A stretch of 64,000 bases of DNA, taken from the NCBI RefSeq assembly GCF_036634195.1, contig NZ_JAZIFY010000001.1, forward strand, positions 806,001 through 870,000, written 5' to 3'. Below the pieces are notes generated by a model that saw only the letters and a program-made list of their open reading frames with translations, did not search any database and was not told where the DNA came from. The position numbers were made by a program, and so were the translations under genes. Positions 41,949 to 51,127 of this stretch are shown one piece after another. This DNA comes from Streptomyces sp. P9-A4. Its GTDB lineage: Bacteria; Actinomycetota; Actinomycetes; Streptomycetales; Streptomycetaceae. The first letter of the stretch is position 1, and each line of letters starts with the position of its first letter.

Positions 41949-43451
41949 ATGACGAACCAGGGGCAGGTGGCCTGGGAGCTGCTTCTGCCGGCCGTGGGAG
42001 CCCCGGCGCGGCGGCGTGGCAGGGCCCTCCAGGAGGCGCTGCGCGAGGCGGTGCGCTCCGGGCGGCTCGCGGCCGGGACCCGGCTGCCGTCCACCCGCGA
42101 GCTCGCGGCCGACCTGGGCGTCTCGCGCGGGCTCGTCACGGAGGCGTACGAACAGCTCACCGCCGAGGGGTACCTCCGCAGCGGCCGGGGCGCGGGCACC
42201 TGGGTGGGTGACGCGGCGCGGGGCCGGATCGCCGTCCGGACCGGGGAGGCGGGCCGGGGCCCTGGAAACGCCCACGGCACGCGCACGCGTGGCGGATGCG
42301 CTCCGGACCCGGGTACGCGCACGCGTGGAACCCTCGGAACGGCCCACGCGGACCCGGACATCCGGGTCGACTTCCGGCCGGGAACGCCCGACCTGTCGCT
42401 CTTCCCCAGGGCCGCCTGGGCGGCGGCGCAGCGCGCCGTCCTGGCGCGGCTCCCCCATCCGTCGCTGGGGTACCCGGACCCCCGGGGCCTGCCCGAGCTG
42501 CGGGAGGCGTTGGCCGGGATGCTGACCAGGCGGCGGGGTGTGGTGGCCGACCCGGAGCGGCTGGTGGTCTGTTCGGGCGTGGCGCAGGCGTCGACGCTGC
42601 TCGGGTTCGTGCTGCGCGCGCGAGGGCTCGACGCGGTCGGTGTGGAGGACCCGGGCAGCCCGGAGCACGGACGGCTGTTCGCCTCGACCGGCCTGGAGAC
42701 GGTGTGGCTGCCGCTGGACGAGGAGGGCCTGCGGCCCGACGCGCTCTCCTCCTCGGGGGTGCGTGCGGTGGTCGTGACGCCCTCGCACCAGTTCCCGTCC
42801 GGGATCAGCTGGTCGGCGGGGCGCCGCGCGGCGCTGCTCGACTGGGCGCGGGAGGTCGACGGGTACGTCCTGGAGGACGACTACGACGGCGACTTCCGGT
42901 ACGACCGGGCGCCGGTCGGCGCGCTCCAGGGCCTCGATCCCGAGCGGGTGGTCTACGCGGGCTCGGTCAGCAAGTCGCTCGCGCCCGGTCTGCGGCTCGG
43001 CTGGATGCTCGTCCCCGAGGCGCTGCTCGGTGAGGTCGTCGAGCGCAAGCGGACGATGGACCTCGGCAACCCGGTGCTCGACCAGGCGGTGCTCGCCGAG
43101 CTCGTGACGGGCGGCGGGTACGACCGGCAGCTGCGCCGCTGTCAGCGCGCCTACCGGGAGCGGCGGGACGCCCTCCTCGCCGCGCTGGCGGAGCACCTGC
43201 CGGGCACGCGGGTGAGTGGCATCGCGGCCGGACTGCACGTCATCGCGCGCGTACCGGGGTGTTTCGGCCCTCCGGAACGGTTCCTGGCGCGGGCGGCGGA
43301 GGCCGGGGTGGCGCTGCGGCCCCTGGCGGAGTACGGCACGGCACGGCCCACGGACGGGGACGTACGTCTGGTCATCGGGTACGCGCACCTGGCGCCGGCG
43401 GCGGTGGAGACGGGCATCCGGCTGGTGGCGGAGGCGGTCGGGGGCGGGTGA
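41949..43451 (+). CDS. MocR/PdxR-type regulator (GntR + aminotransferase-like)
   Basis: A 500-residue regulator. The GntR winged helix (about residues 15-85: LQEALREAVRSGRLAAGTRLPSTRELAADLGVSRGLVTEAYEQL) is fused to a fold-type I aminotransferase domain (about 135-495). The PLP-binding Lys is in AGSVSKSLAPGLRLGWML, and the PLP-site Asp/Tyr are in VLEDDYDGDFRYDR. The linker repeats GTRTRG twice (GCGCACGCGTGG in DNA, near 42280 and 42320). MocR proteins sense PLP or an amino-acid aldimine; pdxST or GABA genes are typical targets but none is adjacent. Confidence 0.92.
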   Translation: MTNQGQVAWELLLPAVGAPARRRGRALQEALREAVRSGRLAAGTRLPSTRELAADLGVSRGLVTEAYEQLTAEGYLRSGRGAGTWVGDAARGRIAVRTGEAGRGPGNAHGTRTRGGCAPDPGTRTRGTLGTAHADPDIRVDFRPGTPDLSLFPRAAWAAAQRAVLARLPHPSLGYPDPRGLPELREALAGMLTRRRGVVADPERLVVCSGVAQASTLLGFVLRARGLDAVGVEDPGSPEHGRLFASTGLETVWLPLDEEGLRPDALSSSGVRAVVVTPSHQFPSGISWSAGRRAALLDWAREVDGYVLEDDYDGDFRYDRAPVGALQGLDPERVVYAGSVSKSLAPGLRLGWMLVPEALLGEVVERKRTMDLGNPVLDQAVLAELVTGGGYDRQLRRCQRAYRERRDALLAALAEHLPGTRVSGIAAGLHVIARVPGCFGPPERFLARAAEAGVALRPLAEYGTARPTDGDVRLVIGYAHLAPAAVETGIRLVAEAVGGG

Positions 43452-43477
43452 GGCGCTCACAGGGGGTGGGCGCGGGT

Positions 43478-43593
43478 GATCCCCGTACGGGTCCGGGTCG
43501 GCGATCCCCCGGAACGGGGTCCGGCGGCGGGCATTCCCCTCTACCGGTCCGGCGCGGTTGATCCCCTCGTGCGGGGTCCGGCGCGGCCGATCT
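43478..43593. repeat. Degenerate tandem repeat of about 28 bp upstream of phoD
   Basis: Units beginning GATCCCC, GATCCCCC, CATTCCCC and GATCCCC start near 43478, 43503, 43532 and 43560, with a fifth GATC at 43589. Each contains CCCC...GGGG (a small hairpin) followed by TCCGG(C/G). The array leads into the candidate PHO box. Confidence 0.6.
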
Positions 43594-43615
43594 GTTCACG
43601 CGGGGTTCGTGTGCG
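43594..43615 (+). promoter_or_regulatory. Candidate PHO box (PhoP binding site)
   Basis: GTTCACGCGGG and GTTCGTGTGCG are two adjacent 11-bp direct repeats. Streptomyces PhoP sites are 11-bp direct repeats starting GTTCACC-like. The site lies about 70 bp before the phoD start, which is where activation under phosphate limitation would act. Confidence 0.6.
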
Positions 43616-43684
43616 CGCCGTCCCCGGGCGTTAGGCATGGGGCCACGCACCGCCCCCGCCCGGACCCGCCTCGGAGGCCCCTTC

Positions 43685-45319
43685 ATGTCCCTTTCCGTAC
43701 CCGGCAGTTCCCCCGCTCCCCTCTCCTCCCCCTCCCCCGCCCGCCGCAACGTGCTGCGCGGCTCGCTGGCCGCCTCCGCCGCGCTCGCTCTCGGCGGAGC
43801 CCTTCCCGCCGCCCCGGCGTTCGCTCTGTCGGGGCGGCCCCGCGCCGAGTGGGGCGTGCAGACGGGCGACGTCACGACGTCCTCGGGTCTGGTGTGGGTG
43901 CGTTCGGACCGGCCGGCGCGCATGCTCGTCGAGACCTCGGCGACCGACTCGTTCCGGCGGGTGCGCCGTCACCGCGGGCCGCTGATCGGTGCGGGCACGG
44001 ACTTCACCGGCACCACCGCGCTGCGTGGCCTGCCGGCCGGGGAACAGGTCCACTACCGTGTGACGCTCGTCGACCCCGACGACCCGCGCCGGACGGGCGA
44101 ACCGGTCCTCGGCACCTTCCGGACGGCTCCCGAGCGGCGCAGGGGCGGCGTCCGCTTCCTGTGGTCGGGGGACATCGCGGGGCAGGGCTGGGGCATCAAC
44201 CCGGACATCGGCGGCTTCCGCGCGTACGAGGAGATGCGCCGTCTCGACCCGGACTTCTTCCTGTGCAGCGGCGACTCGATCTACGCCGACGGGGTCATCC
44301 CGCCGAGCGTGACCCTGCCCGACGGGCGGATCTGGCGGAACGTGACGACGCCGGAGAAGTCGAAGGTCGCGGAGACGCTCGACGAGTACCGGGGCAACTT
44401 CCGGTACAACCTGCTCGACCACAACGTCCGGGCGTTCAACGCGCAGGTGCCGTCGGTGGTGCAGTGGGACGACCACGAGGTGCGCAACAACTGGTACCCG
44501 GGCCAGATCCTGGACGACGCGCGCTACACGGAGAAGGACGTGGACGTGCTCGCCTCGCGTGCCCTGCGCGCCTTCGGCGAGTACACGCCGGTCTCCACGC
44601 TCCACGCGCGCGGTGACGGGCACGGCGATGGGCACGGCAACGGGCGCGGGGGCCGGATGCACCGGGTGGTGCGGTACGGGCCGCTGCTCGACGTGTTCGT
44701 CCTCGACATGCGCTCGTACCGGAACGCCAACTCGCCCGGCCGGCAGACCGACGACACCACCGGCATCCTCGGCGCCGAGCAGCTGGCCTGGCTGAAGCGG
44801 GAACTGGCCGCGTCCACCGCGGTGTGGAAGGTGCTCGCCGCGGACATGCCGCTCGGTCTGGTCGTGACGGACGGCGCGGCGAACTTCGAGGCCGTCGCGC
44901 AGGGCGACCCCGGTGCCCCGCTCGGCCGGGAACTCCAGATCGCGGAGCTGCTGCGGTTCGTCAAGCACCGGCGGATCACCGGCACGCTGTGGCTGACGGC
45001 CGACGTCCACTACACCTCGGCGCAGCACTACGCGCCGGAGCGGGCGGCGTTCCAGGACTTCGCGCCCTTCTGGGAGTTCGTGTCGGGGCCGCTGGCGGCC
45101 GGCGGCTTCCCGGCGAACGCGCTCGACGCGACCTTCGGCCCGGAGCGGGTGTTCGTCCGGGCGCCGGAGCGGGCGAACGTGTCGCCGATGGAGAGCCCGC
45201 AGTACTTCGGCGAGGTCGACATCGACGGCCACAGCGGGGAACTGACCGTGCGTCTGCGGGCCGAGGGCGGGACGGTGCTGTTCAGCAAGGTGCTCCAGCC
45301 GGGCCGCGTCGGGCAGTAA
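43685..45319 (+). CDS. phoD: Tat-secreted alkaline phosphatase D
   Basis: Extracellular phosphodiesterase/phosphomonoesterase releasing phosphate from organic esters. The 544-residue precursor has a twin-arginine signal (ARRNVLRGSLAASAALALGG, about residues 20-39) and an N-terminal Fn-like PhoD domain (WGVQTGDVTTSSGLVWVRSD). The metallophosphatase core follows: SGDIA, CSGDSIYADGV, QWDDHEVRNNW, DMRSYRN, and TADVHYTSAQHY with the Asp and His ligands. ATG 43685 follows GGAGG with 8-nt spacing; ATG 43637 is less likely. A GDGHGDGHGNGRGG loop near residue 315 is unusual. Probably PhoP-controlled. Confidence 0.93.
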   Translation: MSLSVPGSSPAPLSSPSPARRNVLRGSLAASAALALGGALPAAPAFALSGRPRAEWGVQTGDVTTSSGLVWVRSDRPARMLVETSATDSFRRVRRHRGPLIGAGTDFTGTTALRGLPAGEQVHYRVTLVDPDDPRRTGEPVLGTFRTAPERRRGGVRFLWSGDIAGQGWGINPDIGGFRAYEEMRRLDPDFFLCSGDSIYADGVIPPSVTLPDGRIWRNVTTPEKSKVAETLDEYRGNFRYNLLDHNVRAFNAQVPSVVQWDDHEVRNNWYPGQILDDARYTEKDVDVLASRALRAFGEYTPVSTLHARGDGHGDGHGNGRGGRMHRVVRYGPLLDVFVLDMRSYRNANSPGRQTDDTTGILGAEQLAWLKRELAASTAVWKVLAADMPLGLVVTDGAANFEAVAQGDPGAPLGRELQIAELLRFVKHRRITGTLWLTADVHYTSAQHYAPERAAFQDFAPFWEFVSGPLAAGGFPANALDATFGPERVFVRAPERANVSPMESPQYFGEVDIDGHSGELTVRLRAEGGTVLFSKVLQPGRVGQ

Positions 45320-45388
45320 CACCTGGTCAGAGCCGGTACGGAGATGCCGCTCGGGTGATTGTCAGTGCCGGGGCCTAACGTGATTCCC

Positions 45389-46810
45389 ATGACGCGATCC
45401 GTACAGGCACTCGCCTACGTCCGCCCGTCGGCCCTGGAGTCCACAGGCTCCGGCCGGCTGCTCGGTCTGGAGACGGCGGGGGGTCTCACGCCCCGGGGGG
45501 CCGAGGCCCACCCCCGTTTCTTCTCCGGCTTCCTGGCCGCACCGCAGATCGCCGCGCGCGGGCTGCTCGCGGTGGCCGACGTGGCGGCGGCCCGCTACGA
45601 CCAGCGGATGCGGCCGGGTTCGCTGGACCCGGTGGTGACGGGGAACGGCGACCGGCTGCGGTTCGAGTCGTTCTCCGGCTGCGGCGGGGTGTACGCGCGC
45701 CTGGACGTGCTCGACGAGGGACTCGGCGGTACGGAGACGGGGCACGGCACGACCAACGTCGACGTCAACGACCCGCTGCGCGACGCGCTGTCGCGGATGA
45801 CCGGGGACGACCCGCTGCATCTGCGGGTGGGCCCCGAGGAGATGGCGGTGACAACCCTCGCCGGCTCTGTCGTGGAGAAGAAGGTCCCGCTGCCGGACCG
45901 CTGGCTGCGGGGCTTCGCCGAGGCGCAGGTCGCCTCGGCCCGGTTCGACCTGCGGGCGGAGCTGACCGGGGCGGAGGCCGTCCGGTTCCTGCGGTCCCTG
46001 CCGCGTGGCCGGTCCCGGGGGCGCGCCCCGCTGTGGATCGCGCAGTCCGGCCGGACCCTGCGTCCGACGACCCGGCCGGGAGCGGGTGCGGTGTGTCTGC
46101 CGGGGCCGGACCGGCTGGTCGCCCTGGAGCGGGTGCTGCGGCACGCGACGGGCCTCCGGGTGTACGGCCCGGTGCCGGACGGCGCCTTCGCGACGGCGAG
46201 CGCGTGGGAGGTGACCCTGCCCGGGATGCGGCTGACGCTCACGCTGTCACCCGACCCCGCGCGGGGGTTCTCCGGCGAGGGCGGGGTCCTGGAGGCCCTC
46301 GCGACGGACGAGGCGGCGCAGGACGCCGAGCTGGTCTCGGTCCTCCTGGCCTGGGAGCCGAGGATCGACACGGCCGATCTGGCGGCGCAGGCGGGGCTCA
46401 CCGTCGACCGGGTGCGCGGGGCGCTGACCCGGCTCGGTACGGCGGGCCGGGTGGGGTACGACGTGGCGGACGCGGCGTACTTCCACCGGGAGCTGCCGTA
46501 CGACGCGGACCGGGCGGAGCGGCACAACCCGCGCCTGGTGAGCGCCCGCCGGCTGGTCACGGAGGGTGCGGTGGAGCTGGACGGGGACCTGGCGACGGTG
46601 GCCTCGGGTGACCGGCGCTACCGGGTGCGGGTGGCGGACGGGGTGATCGCCTGCACCTGTCAGTGGTGGGCGGACCACCAGGGGCGGCGGGGCCCGTGCA
46701 AGCATGCGCTCGCGGTCCGGATGGCCCGGCGGGGTGCGGCGGCCGCGGGGCCGGTGCCGGACACGGCTGGGGAAGCGACGCCGGAAGCGATACCGGGCGC
46801 GGCGCGATGA
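45389..46810 (+). CDS. SWIM zinc-finger protein
   Basis: A 473-residue protein. The SWIM motif is CTCQWWADHQGRRGPCKHALAV (Cys-x-Cys ... Cys-x-His) at about residue 420. The long N-terminal part is globular with no named domain I can place; it has a likely helix-turn-helix near residue 325 (IDTADLAAQAGLTVDRVRGALTRLG). SWIM fingers bind DNA or protein. ATG 45389 has TAACGT 8 bp upstream and no ribosome binding site, so it may be leaderless. The stop overlaps the next start (ATGA). The pair recurs in Streptomyces, often near MoxR-ATPase/VWA genes, which are absent here. Confidence 0.85.
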   Translation: MTRSVQALAYVRPSALESTGSGRLLGLETAGGLTPRGAEAHPRFFSGFLAAPQIAARGLLAVADVAAARYDQRMRPGSLDPVVTGNGDRLRFESFSGCGGVYARLDVLDEGLGGTETGHGTTNVDVNDPLRDALSRMTGDDPLHLRVGPEEMAVTTLAGSVVEKKVPLPDRWLRGFAEAQVASARFDLRAELTGAEAVRFLRSLPRGRSRGRAPLWIAQSGRTLRPTTRPGAGAVCLPGPDRLVALERVLRHATGLRVYGPVPDGAFATASAWEVTLPGMRLTLTLSPDPARGFSGEGGVLEALATDEAAQDAELVSVLLAWEPRIDTADLAAQAGLTVDRVRGALTRLGTAGRVGYDVADAAYFHRELPYDADRAERHNPRLVSARRLVTEGAVELDGDLATVASGDRRYRVRVADGVIACTCQWWADHQGRRGPCKHALAVRMARRGAAAAGPVPDTAGEATPEAIPGAAR

Positions 46811-49578
46811 CGGAGCGCGGGGCGCGAGGCACAGGAAGCACGACAGGCACGGCAGACGTGCCGGGGACGGACGAGGTCATGGGGGCAGGGAGAGTCATGG
46901 GGGCGGAGGACGTCATGGGGATCGAGAAGCTGATCGAGGCCGTGCGTGAAGGAAAGGCCTTCGAGGTGCCCGAGCTGCTGAAGCCGCTGAGCGCGGCCGA
47001 GCGCAAGGTGGCCCTCGCGCGGCTGAAGGAGCTGCGTACCGGTGTGCGTTCCCTGGAAGGGATCCGCCCCAACGACGCGGTCCGGGTCCGGCACGCGCTG
47101 TACGTGGCGGGGGCGGGCTGTCACACGGGGGCCGCAGCGGCGGCGTCCTGGCTCGGCGCCCGCGATCTGATGCCGTGGCACTCGGAGGGCAGCGCGATGG
47201 CGCTCCGGGCGGTCGGTGACCGGACTCCGGAGTGGCTGGCGGAGGTGGCGGGCCGGCTCGCCGCCCGCCCCGCCGTGGCGGAGCAGAGCTACGGAATGAT
47301 CCGGGGCCTGGTCGAGCGGTCGGGCTGCCCGACGCCCGCGACCGACGGCTACGTCCTCGCCTGGACGTGGGAGATCGGTACCGCTCGCCGTCACGGGGAG
47401 AGGCCCGAGGGGCCCACGCTCCTGGAGCGGCTGAGGCGGGACCCGCAGTCGCCGGTCCTCCTGGTCCATGCCCTCTCGATGCTGGAGACTCCCGAGCAGC
47501 TGACCTGGGCGGTCCCGGACGACTCCCCTGAGCACTGGCCCACGGCGGTGGTGGCCCTGGCCGGTGAGGGAGTGCTCGACCGCGCCGCGGTCCTGGACGC
47601 CGCCGTCTCCCGGCTGCTGCGGGGCGGCCGGCCCCGTGACCTGAGGTTCCCCATGGAGGTGCTGCGGCTGGTCGCGCCGACCCCGGCGGAGTTCCTGGAG
47701 CGGGTCCCGGACCTCGTGGGGATGGCGGCGGACGCGCCGTCGACGGTCGCCGGGTACGCGCAGGAGGCCCTGGCGGGGCTTGCGGCCGACGGGGCGCTGC
47801 CCGCCTCCGCCCTGGCCGAGATGACGAGTGCGGTGCTCTTCCGTACCGAGAAGAAGCTGGTGCGGGCCCAGTTGGCCCTGGTGGGCAAGGTGCTGGCCCG
47901 GGAGCCCGGTGCGGCGGACGCGCTGCTGCCCGCCGTGGCGGAGGCCTTCGGGCAGGAGGACACCGATCTCCAGGGGCGGGCGCTGAAGCTGGTGGGCCGC
48001 CATCTGCCGGCCGCCGACCCCTCCGTACGGCGTGAACTGGCCGAGCGGGCCGGTGAGCTGAGCCCCACGCACCGGGCGGAGGCCGCCCAGCTGTTCGGGG
48101 ACGCCCTGGGGGCGCCGGACCTGGGTCCGTACGAGGAGATCCTGCCGCCCCTGCCCGAGCCGCAGCCGCTCGCGCCCCCGGCGACGACGGTCGAGGAGCT
48201 GACGGCCGAGCTGGTGGTGAAGAGGCTCTCGGATGATCCCGTGGCGTTCGAGCGGGCACTCGACGGGCTGGTGCGGCTCGCGCACCGGGACCGGGAAGCC
48301 GTGGCGGAGGCGGTACGGGAGGCATTCCCGCAGCCTCAGTGGGAGCAGCAGACCCACTACTTCACGCACGGGACCCATGGGATCCATGTCGTCCTCGCCG
48401 GACTGCTCGGTCTGCTGAACCCGGCTCTGGTCGAATTCCGCCGGACCGCGGGACACGGCGCGGACCCCTGTCTCCACCAGGCCCTTTCGGGGGTCCTCGA
48501 CGCCCGGCTGTGGGAGGCCGCCGACCTCGTCGGCACGGACGCGCTGCCGTTCCTGCTGGCCACGCCGACCGGGCACACCGGGGCGATCGACCCGCTGGTG
48601 CTGGTGGAGCGGCTGCGGGAGTACCGGGACGCGGGCGTCGAGCCCGCTCCGGCCGATCTCGCACAGGCCCTGGTCCGGGTGCTGCGGGCCCACCCGACGG
48701 CGGTCCGGGCCGCCGAGGAGGCGGCGGCGCTCGAAACACCGGCCGGCCGGCGGCTCTCCGCCTGGCTGTGCCGGGAGACCGTCGGGGCGACCGTACGGTT
48801 CGTGAGCCGGGACGAGGACAAGACCCTGCACAGGTTCTGGCTGATGGACCGGATCGTGGTGGAACTCCGCGAGAGCCCCGTGGTGCGGGCGGAGTTCCCG
48901 CCCGCCTTCCAGTGGCTGGGCGGCGCCCTGGAGGCGACGCCCCGCCCCTGCCGCCACTGGGTGGAGGGCCGCGCCCAGTGGCCCCCGGTGCTGCCGGCCG
49001 ACCGTGAGGTGCTCGCGGCCTGTCTCCTGCCGACCCTCGCGCACGGCGTCGACGGGGACCCGCGGGGCGCGACCGAACCCCTGACGGCGCTGGCCGAGGC
49101 CGACGGTCCGGTGGGCCAAGCGGCCCATGTGCTCCTGGCGTTCGGCCTCGGTTTCGGGGGCGCGGACGACCGGCTGCGCGCCGTGGACGCGGTGCTCGTG
49201 CTGGCGGCGCGGGGCGATCTCGACGCCCGGCAGCTCGGCACGGAACTGGCCCGGTTGGTCGGGGAGGCGTCGGTCAAGCCGAACCGGCTGGCGGACGCGG
49301 CCCGGACGGCGGCAGCGACCGGGGCCTACGGGACGGTCTGGGCGATACTCGCGGCGATGCTTCCGGAGCTGCTCTCGGCGCCGAAGCCGGTACGGGGGCT
49401 CGGCGAGGTCCTCGCGGTCGCGGCCGACTGCGTGGAGCGGTGCGGGGCGGGCGGCGAGGTCGCCGGGCTCGACGCGCTCGCCTCGGGAAGGGCTTCGACG
49501 CAGCTGGTGGTGCAGGCCAGACGACTGCTGAGCGCACTCCGTCAGGGGTCCGATCACCCTCTGACAGAAACGGTCTGA
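46807..49578 (+). CDS. Large helical-repeat protein coupled to the SWIM gene (DUF6493/DUF5691-like)
   Basis: A 923-residue soluble protein, almost all alpha-helical. Repeated units of about 40 residues resemble HEAT/ARM repeats (VLDRAAVLDAAVSRLLRGGRPRDLRFPMEVLRLVAP; ALPASALAEMTSAVLFRTEKKLVRAQLALVGKVLA). ATG 46807 overlaps the SWIM stop. The first 36 residues are low-complexity with three VMGA/VMGI repeats. ATG 46915, behind GGCGGAGG, is an equally good start and would remove them. I cannot separate the two DUF families from memory, so the family name is tentative. It probably forms a scaffold with the SWIM protein. Confidence 0.78.
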   Translation: MTERGARGTGSTTGTADVPGTDEVMGAGRVMGAEDVMGIEKLIEAVREGKAFEVPELLKPLSAAERKVALARLKELRTGVRSLEGIRPNDAVRVRHALYVAGAGCHTGAAAAASWLGARDLMPWHSEGSAMALRAVGDRTPEWLAEVAGRLAARPAVAEQSYGMIRGLVERSGCPTPATDGYVLAWTWEIGTARRHGERPEGPTLLERLRRDPQSPVLLVHALSMLETPEQLTWAVPDDSPEHWPTAVVALAGEGVLDRAAVLDAAVSRLLRGGRPRDLRFPMEVLRLVAPTPAEFLERVPDLVGMAADAPSTVAGYAQEALAGLAADGALPASALAEMTSAVLFRTEKKLVRAQLALVGKVLAREPGAADALLPAVAEAFGQEDTDLQGRALKLVGRHLPAADPSVRRELAERAGELSPTHRAEAAQLFGDALGAPDLGPYEEILPPLPEPQPLAPPATTVEELTAELVVKRLSDDPVAFERALDGLVRLAHRDREAVAEAVREAFPQPQWEQQTHYFTHGTHGIHVVLAGLLGLLNPALVEFRRTAGHGADPCLHQALSGVLDARLWEAADLVGTDALPFLLATPTGHTGAIDPLVLVERLREYRDAGVEPAPADLAQALVRVLRAHPTAVRAAEEAAALETPAGRRLSAWLCRETVGATVRFVSRDEDKTLHRFWLMDRIVVELRESPVVRAEFPPAFQWLGGALEATPRPCRHWVEGRAQWPPVLPADREVLAACLLPTLAHGVDGDPRGATEPLTALAEADGPVGQAAHVLLAFGLGFGGADDRLRAVDAVLVLAARGDLDARQLGTELARLVGEASVKPNRLADAARTAAATGAYGTVWAILAAMLPELLSAPKPVRGLGEVLAVAADCVERCGAGGEVAGLDALASGRASTQLVVQARRLLSALRQGSDHPLTETV

Positions 49579-49666
49579 ATCGCTCTTTAAGCCACTAGAT
49601 GGGCGCTTAACCCGTCAGTCACAAAGCGTTCGTGATCACGCAACACCACTGGGTCACAGTGAGGTC

Positions 49667-51127
49667 ATGACCGATGTGACGTCTTCGAAGAGCACCCGAC
49701 GCCCCCACCACTGGCGGCACGACCTGATCGAGCTCGCCGCCCTGTTCACCGCCGTGGTGGTGGCCGACACGATCGCCAAGACCATCGCCAAGGGTCCCGA
49801 CGGCCCCTACCTCCTGGTCTTCTCGGCGATCGCGCTGGCCGCCACCGCCGCCTTCCACACCTGGTGGGCACGGAGGCGCGGTCATGCCGACCATGCCCCG
49901 CCCGCCGCTCACACCGGCGGGCACTCCCCCACCTCCGCCGTCTCCCCGTCCGCCATGTCCCCTTCCGCCGGGTCCGCTCCCGCCGCGGAGGGGTCGGCGG
50001 AGGGGGAAGGAGCGGAGACCGAGGGACCCGTAGAGACCACGCTGTGGCGGATGCGGACCACCGTCGCGGACACCCCGGGCAGCCTCGCCGCGCTGTGCAC
50101 GACCCTCGCCGGACTGCGCGTGGACATCCTCACCCTCCAGACGCATCCGCTCGCCGACGGCACGGTCGACGAGTTCCTGCTGCGCGCCCCCGCCGACCTC
50201 TCCGCCCAGGACCTGGCCCGCGAGACGGCGGCGGCCGGCGGGCGGAACACCTGGACCGAACGGGCCGACGCCCACGACCTGGTGGACACGCCCACCCGGG
50301 TCCTCGGCCTGGCCACCCGTACCGCCCTCGACGCAGCCGAACTGCCGCTCGCGCTGCGCCAGCTCCTCGGCCGCTGCACGCTCCACTCGGTGCCGGCCCT
50401 CTCGCTCACGGGCCGCCCCACCGGCGAGCCCGCCCCGGTCGAAGGGGTCCTGGAGGAGACGGTGATGCGGCTGCGCGACCCCGACGGCGGCACGCTCATC
50501 GTGGAGCGGCCCTACCTTCCCTTCACCCCGACCGAGTTCGCCCGCGCCCGCGCCCTCGTGGAGCTCGACGCGCGGCTCGGCCCGCGCGTCCCGCGCAGCC
50601 AGGACGTGCTGACCCTGCCCGAGGGCAACGAGATCACCGTCCGCCGCGCCGACCAGCGCGATCTGCGCGCCGCGCGCGCGATGCACGACCGCTGCTCGGC
50701 CCGCACCCTCGGGCTGCGCTACCACGGCCCGGTCGGCGACGCGGACCGGTACCTCGACCATCTGCTCAGCCCCCGCTTCGGCCGCACCCTCGCCGTCCAG
50801 ACGACCTCCGGCCGTCTGGTCGCCCTCGGTCACCTGCTGTGGGACGGCGACGAGACGGAGGTCGCGCTGATGGTGGAGGACGACTGGCAGCGGCGCGGCA
50901 TCGGCGCCGAACTCCTCGGCCGGCTCGTGGCCATGGCCGAGGAGGCCGGCTGCGCGAGCGTGTACGCCGTCACCCAGTCGTCCAACACCGGGATGGTGGC
51001 CGCGATGCGCGCCCTCAGCCTGCCCCTCGACTACCAGATCGAGGAAGGCACGCTGGTGATCACCGCCCGGCTGACTCCGGCACCTCGGCCGACCGGCCGG
51101 CCCCGGCAGGAACAGCGGAACCGGTAA
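49667..51127 (+). CDS. Membrane-anchored ACT-GNAT fusion protein
   Basis: A 486-residue protein with three parts. Two N-terminal membrane segments (about residues 20-41 and 48-67) are followed by a Ser/Pro/Ala linker. An ACT-like amino-acid-binding domain (about 125-195: TLWRMRTTVADTPGSLAALCTTLAGLRVDILTLQTHPL) comes next, then a C-terminal GNAT acetyltransferase (about 325-470) with the acetyl-CoA loop WQRRGIGAELLGRL. The ACT domain suggests allosteric control by an amino acid. The last 68 bp overlap the convergent PLP-enzyme gene. Confidence 0.85.
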   Translation: MTDVTSSKSTRRPHHWRHDLIELAALFTAVVVADTIAKTIAKGPDGPYLLVFSAIALAATAAFHTWWARRRGHADHAPPAAHTGGHSPTSAVSPSAMSPSAGSAPAAEGSAEGEGAETEGPVETTLWRMRTTVADTPGSLAALCTTLAGLRVDILTLQTHPLADGTVDEFLLRAPADLSAQDLARETAAAGGRNTWTERADAHDLVDTPTRVLGLATRTALDAAELPLALRQLLGRCTLHSVPALSLTGRPTGEPAPVEGVLEETVMRLRDPDGGTLIVERPYLPFTPTEFARARALVELDARLGPRVPRSQDVLTLPEGNEITVRRADQRDLRAARAMHDRCSARTLGLRYHGPVGDADRYLDHLLSPRFGRTLAVQTTSGRLVALGHLLWDGDETEVALMVEDDWQRRGIGAELLGRLVAMAEEAGCASVYAVTQSSNTGMVAAMRALSLPLDYQIEEGTLVITARLTPAPRPTGRPRQEQRNR

